Position numbers and translations under genes: made by a program. From Lepidodermella squamata (Eukaryota > Gastrotricha), in contig JBLDXI010000019.1 in the NCBI GenBank assembly GCA_047495785.1, forward strand, positions 1,922,001 to 1,986,000: a DNA stretch of 64,000 nt, in the 5' to 3' direction. The notes under the pieces were generated by a model that did not search any database, had not been told where the DNA came from, and was given only the letters and a program-made list of their open reading frames with translations. Below are positions 11,931 through 24,516 of this stretch, piece after piece; position 1 is the stretch's first letter; every line of letters begins with the position of its first letter.

Positions 11931-14900
11931 CTACATGTCGGTATTGAAGGCTGGCGTGGTTCTTTTTGAGATTGTAGACGTTTTAAGGCCTTCAAGGCTT
12001 TCCAAATATTTAATATCAATTATCTTCGGCATTAGCGTATGCCGAACAGGAAACATGAGGCAGAGTACGATAGGAAACAGCATTTCAACATAGAAGTTCT
12101 TGCCGTACAAACCCATGCCGCAGATAACAATGAGCTGAAAAATTTGAATCAGCGTAACCAAATGCAGTTGGCGTTGCGGGACCGTCCTGATGTAGTGATG
12201 AGGCGGATAAGCGTTTTGTTCAGTGAAAAGTAGCATAATTCGCTCCATTAATTGATTGTCATGAATTGACATAGCTGCCATGTATAGGAACAGACCGTTG
12301 AGCACAGGACGGGAGATGTAGGCCAGAGGGTAGGGAAGCATGAATAGCGATAGGCCTATCATCACACTAGTCACAATCGTGGTTAACCGAGTCTCTCGAA
12401 CTCGGACAACAGCTTGGTAGACATGACCAGCATCGACCCTTTCCTCAACATCAGCAAGGCCAAGTAGATGAAGTGGTGATTGAGGTGTTGTAGGGTAAAG
12501 CCATGGCAATGAGAATAGAGACAGCACTGAGTTAATCAAAGCCACCACCAGCAGATCGTAGTCGTACGTTGTTCCTTTTTTGAGCTTGTTCGTCGGCCGG
12601 CATACGACTGAATTTGTGATGGTTGTATCGAAGAAGAAGAGAAGGGATATGACGAATCCAACGCCTCCGCAAAAAAAGATACACCACAGCGGTAAGTCCT
12701 CGATGCGAGCTCGTGTTGGTTTGTAGTCGTAAATGGTAAATTGTTCAACTGCGATGAAAAAAAGCGGAAAGTGGTCAATTAACACAGAACACAGAATATC
12801 TAATTACTGCACTGGTTTTTACTGCACACATGAAGTTGCTAGCCATATTGTTTCTAGCTTCAATTGTTCTTTCCCCAACAAAAGGCTGCAACACTGGTTT
12901 TATCCCGGCAAGCAGTGCTCATCAAACCCAGTTATGGTGCCCACAAGCCACTTGCCCACTTGGTGAAAAATGGGTCCCTAAAGAATGTAGGTGTGTTTGG
13001 GAAGGTAAGTTTATTTTAAAACTAGCCAAAGGCAGTCATGTTCTGGTAAATCTTCAGGATGCTTCCCAAAAAGGTGCAGGCCAAACTATGATTGGAGCTA
13101 CGCTACGTGTGGTTGTATTCGGATGCAGCAGAAGGGATTCAGCACTTGGGATGGATTGCAACTGAAGTCAAAACAGACTGACGGGGAAACTCCTTCCATT
13201 CAACCAGCTGTACTGATTCTGCCTCCTGGTTATAAAGAGCAACTTTCCAAACCTATCGAAGTTTAAATCAGATTCACTCCAACATTGCATGTTCCTAAAA
13301 TGAAACTGGCGCTCCACCGGCATTTCCTAGCATATTTTTAAGATGGACCATAACAGACGATACAACTATAACGATTGACTCAATGCTTAATTTTTGTTTT
13401 TTTGCATACTCTTCGAATAAAAGGCACTTGTCAAAAGTGTATCTTTAACTTACGTTGTACATCGCCGAAAACTAGACGGCCAACCATTGAAACGCCGATG
13501 ATAGAGATCGGAAGAGAATAGTCGGCCAAAAATTCGCGAACCTTCTTATTCATATACGGCGTTTTCGCAAAGCCATGCAGCCTCAAACTTGACCACCACG
13601 TCGCAAGCATCAAAAGCAGGTACAACAACGCTCGGTCACGTCGACACTCCTCCTCAACTGGCTGAAATGGGGTGGTATTGGCCAGGACCTCAGTCGTAGC
13701 GTTCGTTATCAAATTAGCAGGCATAGTTACAGCCATAGTCCCCAGGGTACTAGCAGTAGTTGTCGCGTTATCGTTCAATAAATCCTGGATTAATTGAATA
13801 ACAGTCGTCCCGGTTTGGGTTATAGGAGTTGATGTCGCAAATGAGGTCAAATTTTGCATTAAGGTTCCATCGATCAAATTGCTGTAGACTGTAGTCGATT
13901 CATTCATGTAGTCACCCTCCCCACTGCCGACGATATCTACCGACCTTTTCGCAACTATTCCAGTCAAATAATTTAGAAATTCAAACACTTGAGCCGGGGT
14001 CGAGTTTAAATTCAACGAATCCGGGGTGGTTGATGATAATGGTGGCGAGGATGAGGTTGTTGTAGTCGCGTCCTCCTTACCACTCCACCGCCCTATGGCC
14101 GCCCAGACACCCTGCCGACCACCGCCCTTATTCGAACAGGCGTCGCTGAAGTAGTGCTGGCCGAAGTTGTTGCCCAGTTCGTTGAAGCCATCGACGACAA
14201 ACGCGAATAAGGCGAACATTTCGAAAATGTCCTGAATCGTTCTCGTGCATAGATTGGTCAGGCAAGACGTGTTCATGAATGAGTATATTGTTAGGAAGAA
14301 GCAGTTCCATAGTCCGATGCAGGAGTAAAAGGCGAAGAAATCGACATTTTTCTCGATAGCCTGCAAAAATTGAAAAAATTTGAAAATTAATTTGAAAAAC
14401 TCAATAATTTTAATTTCGAAATTTTGAAATTTAAAAAAAATCAATTCTCAAAAATTTTGAAATTTTCTAATTTCAAATTTCAATTTTTTTATTGAGATGC
14501 TTAATTTTCAAAAATTAAAACTAGTTAAATTAAAAGAAAGAGGAACTTACAATTTGATACAGGATTTTCATGTAAAGGCCCAGTGGTGCCGTAGTCATGA
14601 TTACCAGTAACGGCTGCCCACCGAAAATTCCAAACATCAACCCGCCAAAAACTTGAGCAATGATATGCTTCTCAACCCCAATCGCGCCCTTCGTGCTACC
14701 ATCATTTAAAACTCCGAAAGCTAAAGTCGGCAGCATGACAGCGAAATACAGAAAAACAATAGTCGACAGCAGTTTGTGAACAGTATTTTGCCCGCGAATG
14801 CCATCGACGTAGTCGCTCTTGTAGTGCGGCCAGCGGCGTTTGATGTCGAGGTAGATGCCTTGACCTGGATACCAGGACAAACAGCGCGATTTAAAATAGA

Positions 14901-17900
14901 CCCGAGACGCGCGTTTTTGCGTCAAACGCCGCACTAATTCAGGGTGTTCTTGAATGGCGTGGAGCCGGTTAGCGTGATCGCAGAGAATGTCGCGAAATTC
15001 CTGCTCGTCAATAGCACCGCTGAGTTGATTTCGGGTTTCGACGTCGAGAAACAGCGTTGAGAACGTTCGAGCAGTTTCAAGGGCTGTTTTTGTCGATTTT
15101 TCAACGGTTGGCGTCATTATGAGGGTGACAAATTTGAGCTCTTCGGAAATATGTCCCATATTTACGGGGCCATTTGTGCGGCAAAAAGCAACGTGACGCC
15201 CAATTACATCATGCAAAGACGCACTTTAGAAAAATTTAAAAAATTTTAAATTGAGATTGGAAATTAAAAATGTTTACAATGCGCAAATCCAGATTTGGTC
15301 ACAAGCCATTTGAATGTCTAACGTATCGTCCAACATCTCACTCAGACAGCCGCCTTGAATCGTTCGCGACATGACAGTGACAGATTTATCGACGAATAAT
15401 TTCCTAATTTAGGGTGACACAAAGTTTCGCGAATTTTTTTTTTAATTTTCAAAATTACTTGAGCGCTTCGTCCTTGCAGCGTGCCTTTCGCATGGCGTCA
15501 TTTCCGCGGCCCGTGTTTTCAAAGTCTTTGTCGACGATGTGCGAGACGAGGCGCTGGATTATGCGGTAAATGTGCGAGTCGTGCGAGTCCAATATTACGA
15601 CGGCGTCGCGCAACAGCCGCTCAGCGTCCATTTGAGCGCGAAAATCAACCGCAAAATCTTTCATGCCAACTTTCTGATAAAAAAATACAAGTTTGAAGAC
15701 TTGATCGAACTCAAATTAAGAACTTTCCAATTTTTAAATTCAAATTTAAAATTTTTTAAATTTTTTACAAAATTAAAAAAATAAACAATTTGATTATTTA
15801 ATATCAGTCAGAAAAAATTGAAATTTAATCTTTACACAAATTTAGAATTTTGAAATCTTTGAAAATTTCAAATCGGAATTTCAAAATTTTCGAAAATACA
15901 AACAAAACTTCAATCAAATTTTAGTTGCGAAAAATCTGAAGTTTAATTACTGTATGTTTTGTGTACAATAGGGTGTACACAGTTCGATCCGGGTTGTTGA
16001 TCAGCCACTCGCCGCCCTGATAGACCAGCGCCCTTTTGTGAGTCGGAATCAGCGAAGTCGCGCCATACTCGCCAAACTCACTGCGACTCATCGCTGACCC
16101 GGACCCAGACTCCGACCCAGACCTATTCGACCCCTCTAAATCATCATCCAACGTACGCCTCTCTTCCAAATCCGCTGAATGATCGGTGCCAGAGACGCAC
16201 AGTGACAACGAGCTAGTGCGGTCAATGTAGCGAAATGACACGGCTTCCGATGGTTTCAGTCGGCGAAATGTGTTGACGGAAACGGGCTGGAGTAAGTATA
16301 AGGCCGAGGCGTTTTCCTGGTAACGATCCGGGGTCGATGCGTCCAACTCGTAGCTACTCATCGACCCGCCTGTTCGAGTCGGAGTTGCGATGTGGGGGCT
16401 ATCAGGCCGCTCTACTACCGTAGCCGATGAGACTGGGGGTGAGCGGGTAGGAGGGGGCGGTAAGGCCTGGAGGACGAAACCAACCCCAGCCGAGGCTAAC
16501 GAGCCAGTTTGAATCCGTTTCACCTTGCTATTCAGCGATGAAATATCCGCGGTTGATTGGCGGCTCGCGAAACCGCTGAGAGGATGCTCGGTCGGCGGTG
16601 GTGTGTCTTGAGCGAAACTATCGTCACGCTCTAATTTAAGGCGGAGACGAGATGACGCAATGCCGATTGACGATGTCTCATGAGCGTGGGATATTAACGA
16701 GGTCAGTTCGGGGTGCGTGGTTGATGCTTCGCGTTGTGAGGCGTTCGTGCCGAGGCGAGAGCGCGGTTCGATTGATGATATGTTATGGGCGGAGCTTGAG
16801 CGTGACAGGATTTTACCCTCAGGCGGCGGAGTTACTTTTGACAGCGCCATTGGGTTGTGCACGACTACGACTTCAGGTAGATGCGTTAGACGTTCAGCCT
16901 CCTAAAAAATATAATTAAAATTGAAAAATTCAATTATATAGGTTCAAATAATAGGTATAGAAATTCTGCGCTATTAAATTCACCTTGATCGACTGAAATT
17001 CAAATAAATTGGATCAAATATTGTGGTCACCCTAAAATTCAAAGTTCCAGCGCTAAATTTGAAATTCTGGCAATTTAGATCGAATTCAATGTCTTCCCTA
17101 AAATTTTCAATTTTTTTAAAAAATCCTGCCATATTAGATAGGAAGGGTAATTTTCACAGTAGCGATAATTCGGCATGATGAGCCGATATTGATTACGAGT
17201 ATCGATTTTTCAAATCAGCGATTTTAGATATCATCAGTCAGATAACCAAGCAAAATTCGGAAAAATCGGAATAAAGTATGGGAATAAAGCTAAAATAAAG
17301 GGTCATGGCCGTGATGAAAAGTCGAAATTAAGAAATATGAGACAAATAATGCCTTGCAGCTTAAATTTAACGACAGAACCTCAACCTTGGGTTGAAATAT
17401 TAAGATCTATCAAAAATTAAAATTACTCAAAAGTCCAAATATTGTGAAAAAAAATCAAATTTTAAAATTTTAAAATTACACCAATTATTTTTAATTTCAG
17501 GATCGATCTGAAAAGAACAGCTGAAAACCAGCCTAATTTTTTGTTTAATTTCAAAAATTTTCAATTTTTAATTTTTTTTTTTAATTTTAATTTTAATTCT
17601 AATTTTTTTTGCAGTTTGGATTTTAGCCAAGATTCGTCAATAGTTATTTAGCTAGTTATTTTTCTTTAATTTGTTGAACGTGATTTCTTACCGATCGACT
17701 GCCATGGGTGATCACACCAGCTGTGCGGGCGAAAATTTTCGACAACATGCCAAGAATATTTCGCGTCGCTTTCTTCGGCGGCACGAGCAGTTCGTATTTT
17801 AGCGACAAATCAGTGCGGTAGATGCTGTTCAAAATGCGCGGATGCTTCTCGTGGATACACGTCATCGGCGTCTGGTCTTTCAACCGCGAGCCCAACTGCT

Positions 17901-18516
17901 CCGGCCTAATTTGCCCCGCCGGGTTTTGAACAACCACCTCGTGCACGTCATGCGGCTGGATGGCTAGAAACGCGACTTGTTTCGCGCCATTTGCCGCATT
18001 TCGAGCCGATGGATACGATTCGAATATGTTAGGAATCGAATGCCGGCTGGAGACTGATTTACTGCCGACACTGGTCGACCGGTCGCCGTGGGTTGACGCC
18101 GGTTCCAGGGTGATACTTTTAACCGCTGAGCTGCCGAAACTTCCACTGCGAACTTCGTGACGCTTCTGAGGCGCCGACCAATCGTCGGCTATTGAAACTT
18201 CATGCGGATGAACCACCTTGCCATGCGCGGCGATTGGCCCACTCGCGTAGTGGTGATGGCCGGAGTGGCTTGGCCCTAATGACGTGCCCATATGACCGCC
18301 GCCTAGGTGACTGGGCGCCGTTGAGGTGCGCCCATGCATGGGTGATTTCGCCTCGGGTGACGGCTCATCCTCTTCCTTAGTTGTCGCTAGCCCGTCGCTG
18401 TGGACGAGGATCAACGGACTCGTTGGTTTATGAATCGCAGAGCGGCTGGGTGACTGGCCAGGTGACCCAGCGCCGGGTGGCTGTAGGGTGCCGCTTGGTG
18501 GAGGTGTCGAACTCAT
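11931..18516 (-). CDS. SLC4A11-like: SLC4A11-type (BTR1) transporter with very long N-terminus
   Basis: Predicted exons are 18516-17692, 16901-15951, 15673-15459, 15403-15278, 15223-14551, 14360-13454 and 12748-11931. The frame is preserved throughout, giving 1504 residues against about 900 in vertebrates. The first 590 residues (two exons) are Ser/Pro/Gly-rich and look disordered. The cytoplasmic domain follows (KDFAVDFRAQMDAERLL, SRTIQGGCL). The transport domain has family landmarks FLYFAVMLPTLAFGVLNDG and GGQPLLVIMTTAPLGLY, and at its end SPLHLLGLADVEERVDAGH, AYPPHHYIRTVPQRQLH and LPWLYP. SLC4A11 moves H+, NH3/H+ or water across the plasma membrane in characterised animals. Unusual here is an extracellular loop of about 150 residues (13660-14120), rich in Thr/Ser and N-glycosylation sites. 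The 705-base last intron hosts another gene. Confidence 0.9.
12830..13266 (+). CDS. small secreted cysteine-rich protein nested in an SLC4A11 intron
   Basis: Exons 12830-13004 and 13058-13266 give 127 residues. The 53-base intron has GTAAGT at its start and TTCAG at its end. Splicing keeps a cysteine-rich frame; reading through the intron leads into a frame that loses that pattern. A signal peptide (MKLLAILFLASIVLSPTKG) is followed by a core with at least nine cysteines, in patterns such as CPQATCPLG and CFPKRC, and then a Gln/Pro-containing tail without cysteines. I do not recognise the family; the cysteine spacing suggests a small extracellular disulfide-rich protein. The whole gene lies on the opposite strand within the final intron (12749-13453) of the transporter gene. 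Confidence 0.65.
14361..14550. other. AT-rich low-complexity introns of the SLC4A11-like gene
   Basis: The introns at 14361-14550, 15674-15950 and 16902-17691 consist largely of short words such as AAATTTTGAAATTT in both orientations. No gene or clear element boundary was seen in them. The longest (790 bases) includes a segment around 17130-17240 related to a repeat found elsewhere in the window (TATCGATTTTTCAAATCAGCG). Confidence 0.5.
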
Positions 18517-20592
18517 TTTAAAACTGATTTGTTTACAAATTTTTCTCTATAAACTGACCAGACGATTAAAATGTGAACGAGTCGATTTCGCGCTCGATGC
18601 GGCGCTCATTAAATTGATACGCGGCCATGTGCGAGTGAGCGTGCGCGACTATTTCTATTATTAGCCTCTGCGTTGTGTTGTTGTTTGCGCGCAGTTAGAT
18701 GCGCTTCATTTAACGGGTTGATGATATGCGCGCAATTTAATAACGCAATTTTAAGGGCGCGCTTAGCATTTCCGCGCGCGACACGATGACCGTCGGTTAC
18801 TGATAACACAATTTATCAGATACATATATGTCAACTGAGGCGAGGAGTTGGTATCCGCGCTTCGCATTGCATTTTCGAAAGAAAATTATTTTTCAAATTT
18901 GAGTTTACAGAGACCTGACTCTTTGGCTCTTTATCATCAACCGCTCTTACATTGGCTGAGGCGAAATGTACAATGTTTAAAACCAATCGTTATTGCCTAC
19001 AGTAATTATTGCTACAGCGCTTATTAACAGGAAGAAAAAATGGTCAAATTTTTCGAGCGAGTGCCTTTATCAATTTTCAGGCAGTCGATAGGTCAATTTT
19101 CCTGAAAGCCTCACTGAAATATAACCGAAAAGCGTGTTCAAACAATTTTTTTTGGGAATTTTAAATAATAACGAATAAAGAACATTTTAATTTTTTGAAA
19201 CATGATACAAAAATTCAATTTTTGTTTACACCATACAAAGTGAACGACACAAATGGAGGATAATCCTCCTCTTTCATTAAAAACGGAACGTGCCGGAAAT
19301 GCCTTGGAATTTCATTATTTTCCATAACGCAGCCAGGTACCAGGTATAAAAACGTGAAATTGGTCTAAATATGTACACCTCATCTACACATGAGGTTCCA
19401 GCTCTCATTCGTCTTATCGCTCTCGAAAACTCGAATAACCACGCATTTTAGGGGAACCTGAAACCTCAAACTGGCCTCACATTGGTAGAATAAATTCGTG
19501 AAAATTCGAAGTAATATGAATAATTTCTCAAAATTAATTCTAGTCTTATATTTTTAATTTCTCTGACCCAATGTACGAATTTTCATCCTAAACGGGTCCC
19601 CTACAGAGCAGCAGGCTTCAAAGCAGGATAAACTCAAAAAGCGGTGCAAACGCCACGCAACAATAAATCGAATTAATTACGATAAAATTCGGCGTAGTTT
19701 TCTGAATATGGACTCATCATAACTTAAGTAGTCCGGCTTATGAATTTTGAAAAAAATTCGAAAAACGACTTTTTCGACCAAAGTGAGGTCTGAGTCACAT
19801 TACGGAGGTTTGATGACTTATGTTCCTCAATTTTTGGTGTGAAAAGCTAGAATAGCTGACCATCATGTTAGTCGATTGGTTGAAAATCAGAGGCTAAGCC
19901 TGAGCGCTTGCTGAGAGGACTGTTTAGTGCGTTTTCCCTGCTTTGAAGCCTGCTGCTCTGTGGGGGACCCTCCTAAACTGTTCCTAAAATGTTTATCGTA
20001 ATCTTTATTTGACTCAGAGCTTTAGAATCAACAGGGCGATTCAGTTAACTTGTGGGTTCCGCAGAAAATGCCTGGTTTTTGAATTGAACAGAGCTTCGGA
20101 TGAAATCAAAATATGAATTTTCAAGTTCCGGGGCTTGGCAATTGAGCAGAGATGATTGGCTAAGTTCGAATTAAGGCAAATTTCATGTTGTCGGTTATTC
20201 GATAAGTCCATTTCTGGATGTCAGATGAAAAAAGTGTTTCCCCTCGAATTTAGGAGTGGCAATTTTTTTATATCCATTTACAAAGCTCAACCATCAAGTT
20301 CAAATGTCCCGGCTCGATATGCTCATCAATATACCGCGGACCTTGTCGCTAGAAATTGTAAAATTTTGGCATGATAAAATTTTTATTCAGGCAAGACATT
20401 TCTCTCTTTTATTGAATTTCTTTGCACATTTTTCCAATCGATTTCCTTTCGAAATAGTAGGTTTTATACACGATCAATTACGATAAACTTTCTCAAGGCA
20501 TGCGAAATATCGATAATCCACTATCCATCAAAAGCATCGGAATATTATAATCATTAGGTATATTGAAGAAAATCTTAGCATAACAGATCATC
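18517..20592. other. intergenic region, no gene seen
   Basis: This 2.1-kb stretch separates the SLC4A11-like gene from the glycosyltransferase region. Directly upstream of the SLC4A11 start the sequence is rich in GCGC words (18560-18800), which could be promoter sequence. The only defined feature is the hAT-like MITE at 19594-19970. Short reading frames here have no protein-like character. Confidence 0.5.
19594..19970. mobile_element. hAT-like MITE with 8-base target duplication
   Basis: The element is 377 bases with terminal inverted repeats of 34 bases that differ at one position. They begin GGGTCCCC and contain ACAGAGCAGCAGGCTTCAAA. It is flanked on both sides by an identical 8-base direct repeat, TCCTAAAC (19586-19593 and 19971-19978). 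An 8-base duplication is characteristic of hAT transposons. There is no coding capacity, so it is a non-autonomous copy. The near-perfect ends point to a recent insertion. Confidence 0.9.
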
Positions 20593-23500
20593 TTAGTTTT
20601 TGATGGGCACAACGAAGTCGTCGAAAATGCACGTCGATTTAGCCGCCGAGCGGTCATGAGCTAACAAGCGAGTGGGAACGGCGCGAAAAAGGCTGGCAGA
20701 TCTCAAAAACCCGCTCTTACTGCCTATTATCATATCCATCTGCGTTAACGTGTACCAGTCCAACATCGTACGAAGCATAGCCTCATCGCCATTCGCATTT
20801 CCATCCAACCGATCTATGTGATACGTTGGCCCGTCAATCACGATCGAACGTAAGCCGCAAGTTTGCAGGAAAGTAGCGACTGCCTGTGATACTTTCCCAT
20901 CGCTGCTTGTTACATAGACCAGGAGTTTACTTGTATCGTTGTAGCCTTGCTCTTTGATTGTACGGAACAGCTCGTTGACGAAGCAGAGAATTTGCGATGG
21001 CAAAAGGCGGCCATCATTTTCAGACCATTTAGGCAGATCAAAGCGAAGTTGTAGGCCGATTTTCGTTGATCGACGCCATTCGTCCGCTTGGATATTCCAT
21101 TTCAGCAAAACTTTCTGGAATTCTGACTTCAACTGAGCAGTTGGTTCGGAGAGAAGCAGGCCAATAGCTGCTGCTTGTAGCGTGACCTGGTTGAGCTGCG
21201 AAAACCGTGGGAATTCGCGGAAATAGTGATCCATTTTCGGAGCGAAGTCCGCGTTGTCGAACAGGGAATTGACAGCGAATAGCGGGCGCGGTTCCAGGTT
21301 GGTTGCCAGTGTCAAGAAGCGTTCATTCGCGTGGGCTGCAGTAAAATCTCGCTTGGCGAAAAACCCGGCTGTATTATCGTCGATCAGCCAATGTCGTGAG
21401 GCTTTAGCCGCCATGTCGCCAATGATAGCCTACAACGGCAAATACAAACACGGACGATACATGCAATACGGTTAAACTGATTTTTTCATATACAGTCGCT
21501 TTGCTATTGTTCAAGTTAAGGTTCGAGATGTATCAAGCTTTCGAACCAAATAACTCGATGACACCGTAAAATTGACTGTAGCATTGAGTCGGAAAAAACG
21601 TGTTTTTCTGGCAAGGTGAATAAATTTTGAAAGGGTCCAAATATTTGCACCACTAAAAATAAAGGTTCCAGCTCTAAATTTAAGCGTCCTGGTACTAAAT
21701 TTTTCAGATTCTTTGCGATTTTGGCGTTTTCGTTTTTTGATCGACACTGATGCCTTCCCTGCACCTAGGATTGTTTTAGCTACCTGGCCCCCTAAGCTAC
21801 GTAGAAAAATGAAAAAGGATCAATGTTGGGTTCCCTGACGGCTGATATCGGAAAAATCGCTGATTTGTGAAATCGATACTTGGAATCGATATCGTCTCCA
21901 AAGGATGAAGTATTTACGCAAACTGAACTCTTCTAGCGAAAAATACGTCAATCGAAGACTAGAGACTCCAAAAACCATATTTAGGGGGAATTTAGTGCTG
22001 GAACCCTAAATTTAGGGTGCCCACTTGGCACAGCCATAATTAAGGTCAGGCCTCAAATAAAGGACGGTCTCATACAATCAGTCCTCCGATTTTTTTCGGG
22101 ACTCGACAGTGTCTGCCACTGGAAAAAAATTGCGAAAAAGTGTACGCCGATTTGGAATTTATTCATATTATGTTTTTCGTTTTTTTCGCTGAGCTGATGT
22201 ACATTGGTTCGAAGTTCGCCAAAATTCGCGAAACTAGTTAATAAGCCATTGAAAAATCACAGATTCTATTTCCTAAATCTTAAAGCCTGAATCTTAATCT
22301 AGGGGAATAAGGTCTTTTATATTGCCTTTTATAAAATCAAGAAAACAAAGAAATAGAAATATAATGCAAGCGAAGCGAGCCAATTTTTCGGCGATTCGCC
22401 TCTGAAAATGCGAAAAATGAGCATCTCGAAGCTGGTTTTTTCTCTAAAAAGGAAGAAATTTTAGGTCTCTCTCTAACTTCCTTCCGGACAGATTCCAGAT
22501 TCCAGATCATTGAAAATTGGGTCTGATGAGAATGGGAACTGTTGGCTTAAGAGAATGGAAAATAAAAGGAAAATGGATATCAGCGAGCGAAGCGAGCAAA
22601 ATTTGCGATATATAATCACGAAAATTGCGAATTTTAACTCGAGAAATCCCTAAACTTGGCTGGCTTCATAGGGTCTCAAAAGTGTACGTCGATTCACTAT
22701 ACCCCTACCCCTTTTCTCAACGGTTTTAATAAGGAATATTTTTTCGTGTCTGCCACTGAGCGTGGTCCAGTGGGCAAAAATCGGAACACTGCATACAATA
22801 TAAGACAGGGTTTCAACAAAAATAATGGACAGGCCCTAGATTGGGAATTTTTATAGTGGAACCAAATTTCGAAAGATGGCGCCAAACCGTTGAAGAGCGT
22901 CATTCTGAATAATTTTGGATCACGATCAAGTTCGTGTTATAAAAGTCTGAAAATCAGATTTTATGCTAACAATCGCGGATAATTTTCTTTTAATTTATTT
23001 TGATTTTTCTGAAAGAATTTCAGTAAATTCGGAAATTTTAAAATTAGTTTCTACCAACAAAAGTAAGACCTTAATTCATTTTAATATAGTATAATATTAA
23101 GAATTGTTTTCCTAAATCTTGGGGAAACCTTTTTTACCCGAACAACGTCTAATTTCATCCGACAATCAAAAGTGTGACTAAAACCTGCCGGCTTGCTTTT
23201 TCATACAAAAAATTACAGGAAAAAAGTGACTACTCGGATCGCCATAAATCTTTCACTAAAATTACGCCATAATTTCACCATAATTATGCCGGTTCAGGGG
23301 CCAAAACAGGGTGCATAAAAGGGGTATGCCCCTACGGAAAAATCGAACACAGGAAAATAGATATTTTCACGTCGGATGATTTTAGTCACATTTTTTGTGG
23401 TCGCATGAAAAAAGTCCCATCCCAATTCTTACGTTTTGAGTTTACCGAGTACAATATTACTATTTTCTTCTTATTTCTATGATATCCCTACCCCCTACCT

Positions 23501-24054
23501 CAAAAGTGGCGCTGAAAACCTGTGAAAAAGCAAACCTGAGGCATGACCGAATAATACGGCATGAAGTATCGCTCAATCGGGCTCGGCCTGGTATGCCGCA
23601 TCCAAAAAACACGATCGGTTAAAACCGCAAGGTAGAAAACGGCAACCATACCGCGAACCCTGTCGCCCCAGCCGCCGCACAAGCTTCCATCGCACACGTA
23701 AATTGCAAAGTTGGGTTGGCTGGCAGTCAGCTGCTTGCTCACAGACCCATTGATGTAGCGATCACGTAGCCACTGCTTGAACATCTCTAGTGTTTGCAGG
23801 TCAACATGTGGGTCTTCCGGGAACACGCTCTTCCGCAAAGGCTTTCCGGTTGTTACATTCACCATGTCATCGGCGATAACTGATGGCTGAGCTCGACCTA
23901 TCCGTTGGGCGGCGAGAGGTTGATAGGAGGGTTCAACACGGGATGATACGATGAAAATCAAGATGGCACCGCAGAATGCAAGAGCAAATAAAGCCAATGA
24001 GCTGCGAATTTCGATCAAACGAAATTTTGAAGCCACCTTAAAGGAATCTGTCAT
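20593..24054 (-). CDS. fucosyltransferase-like Golgi glycosyltransferase A
   Basis: Exons 24054-23536 and 21429-20593 give 451 residues. The protein is type II: a short basic cytoplasmic tail, a membrane anchor (SLALFALAFCGAILIFIV), a stem, then the catalytic region. Key motifs are CGGWGDRVRG in exon 1 and IGLQLRFD in exon 2, followed by LLVYVTSSDGKV and DWYTLTQMDMIIGSKSGF. This order (a GDRxRG motif, then G-x-Q-x-R, then a late D-W-x-L-T segment) resembles alpha-1,2-fucosyltransferases of the plant GT37 kind, but family membership is an inference. It is the most divergent of four paralogues in the window. The 2.1-kb intron contains dispersed repeats only. Confidence 0.7.
21430..23535. repeat. 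repeat-filled intron of glycosyltransferase A
   Basis: The intron includes a copy (about 21600-22030) of a dispersed repeat also seen near 29515-29730, 61430-61700 and 62490-62700. Shared phrases include GATGCC(T/C)TCCCTG and CCATATTTAGGGGGAA. Two short GCGAAGCGAGC words lie 210 bases apart (near 22370 and 22590). No exon was found between 21430 and 23535. Confidence 0.45.
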
Positions 24055-24516
24055 CGTTTCACGTCAAGATTTAAAACATGCTATTTTTCAGGAAATTCTA
24101 GGTGTTTTATTAAGTCAGCGTGGCGCGTGTGGGCTAGAATTCAAATACTTTTTTCATCAATGAATTGCACCGAAGAAAAAAAATCATCCTAATTGGGGTG
24201 AGTTTTTAGTTTGTGAAATCCCCTAAATTATAAAGCCCTGTGAGTATATGTACCTACCGATTTTCAAAATTAACCTATGAAATTCGGCTCAAAAATGACA
24301 CTAATTCATTTACCGAAAGCGTGAATTCAGTTTTGGTCTCTGAATTCATGCTTTCAGTAACGGAGTTAGGGTGATATTTTCGAATTTAGAACCTAAAATG
24401 AGGCTTTTGATCGAAACGAACCCCGCTTATTCCGCGTTATTCCTTATAGCTGACCCCAGGGTCCTAATTGACGCGGTATTCCACAAGCTAAAATTCAGAT
24501 TTTCAATCACTCTAAA

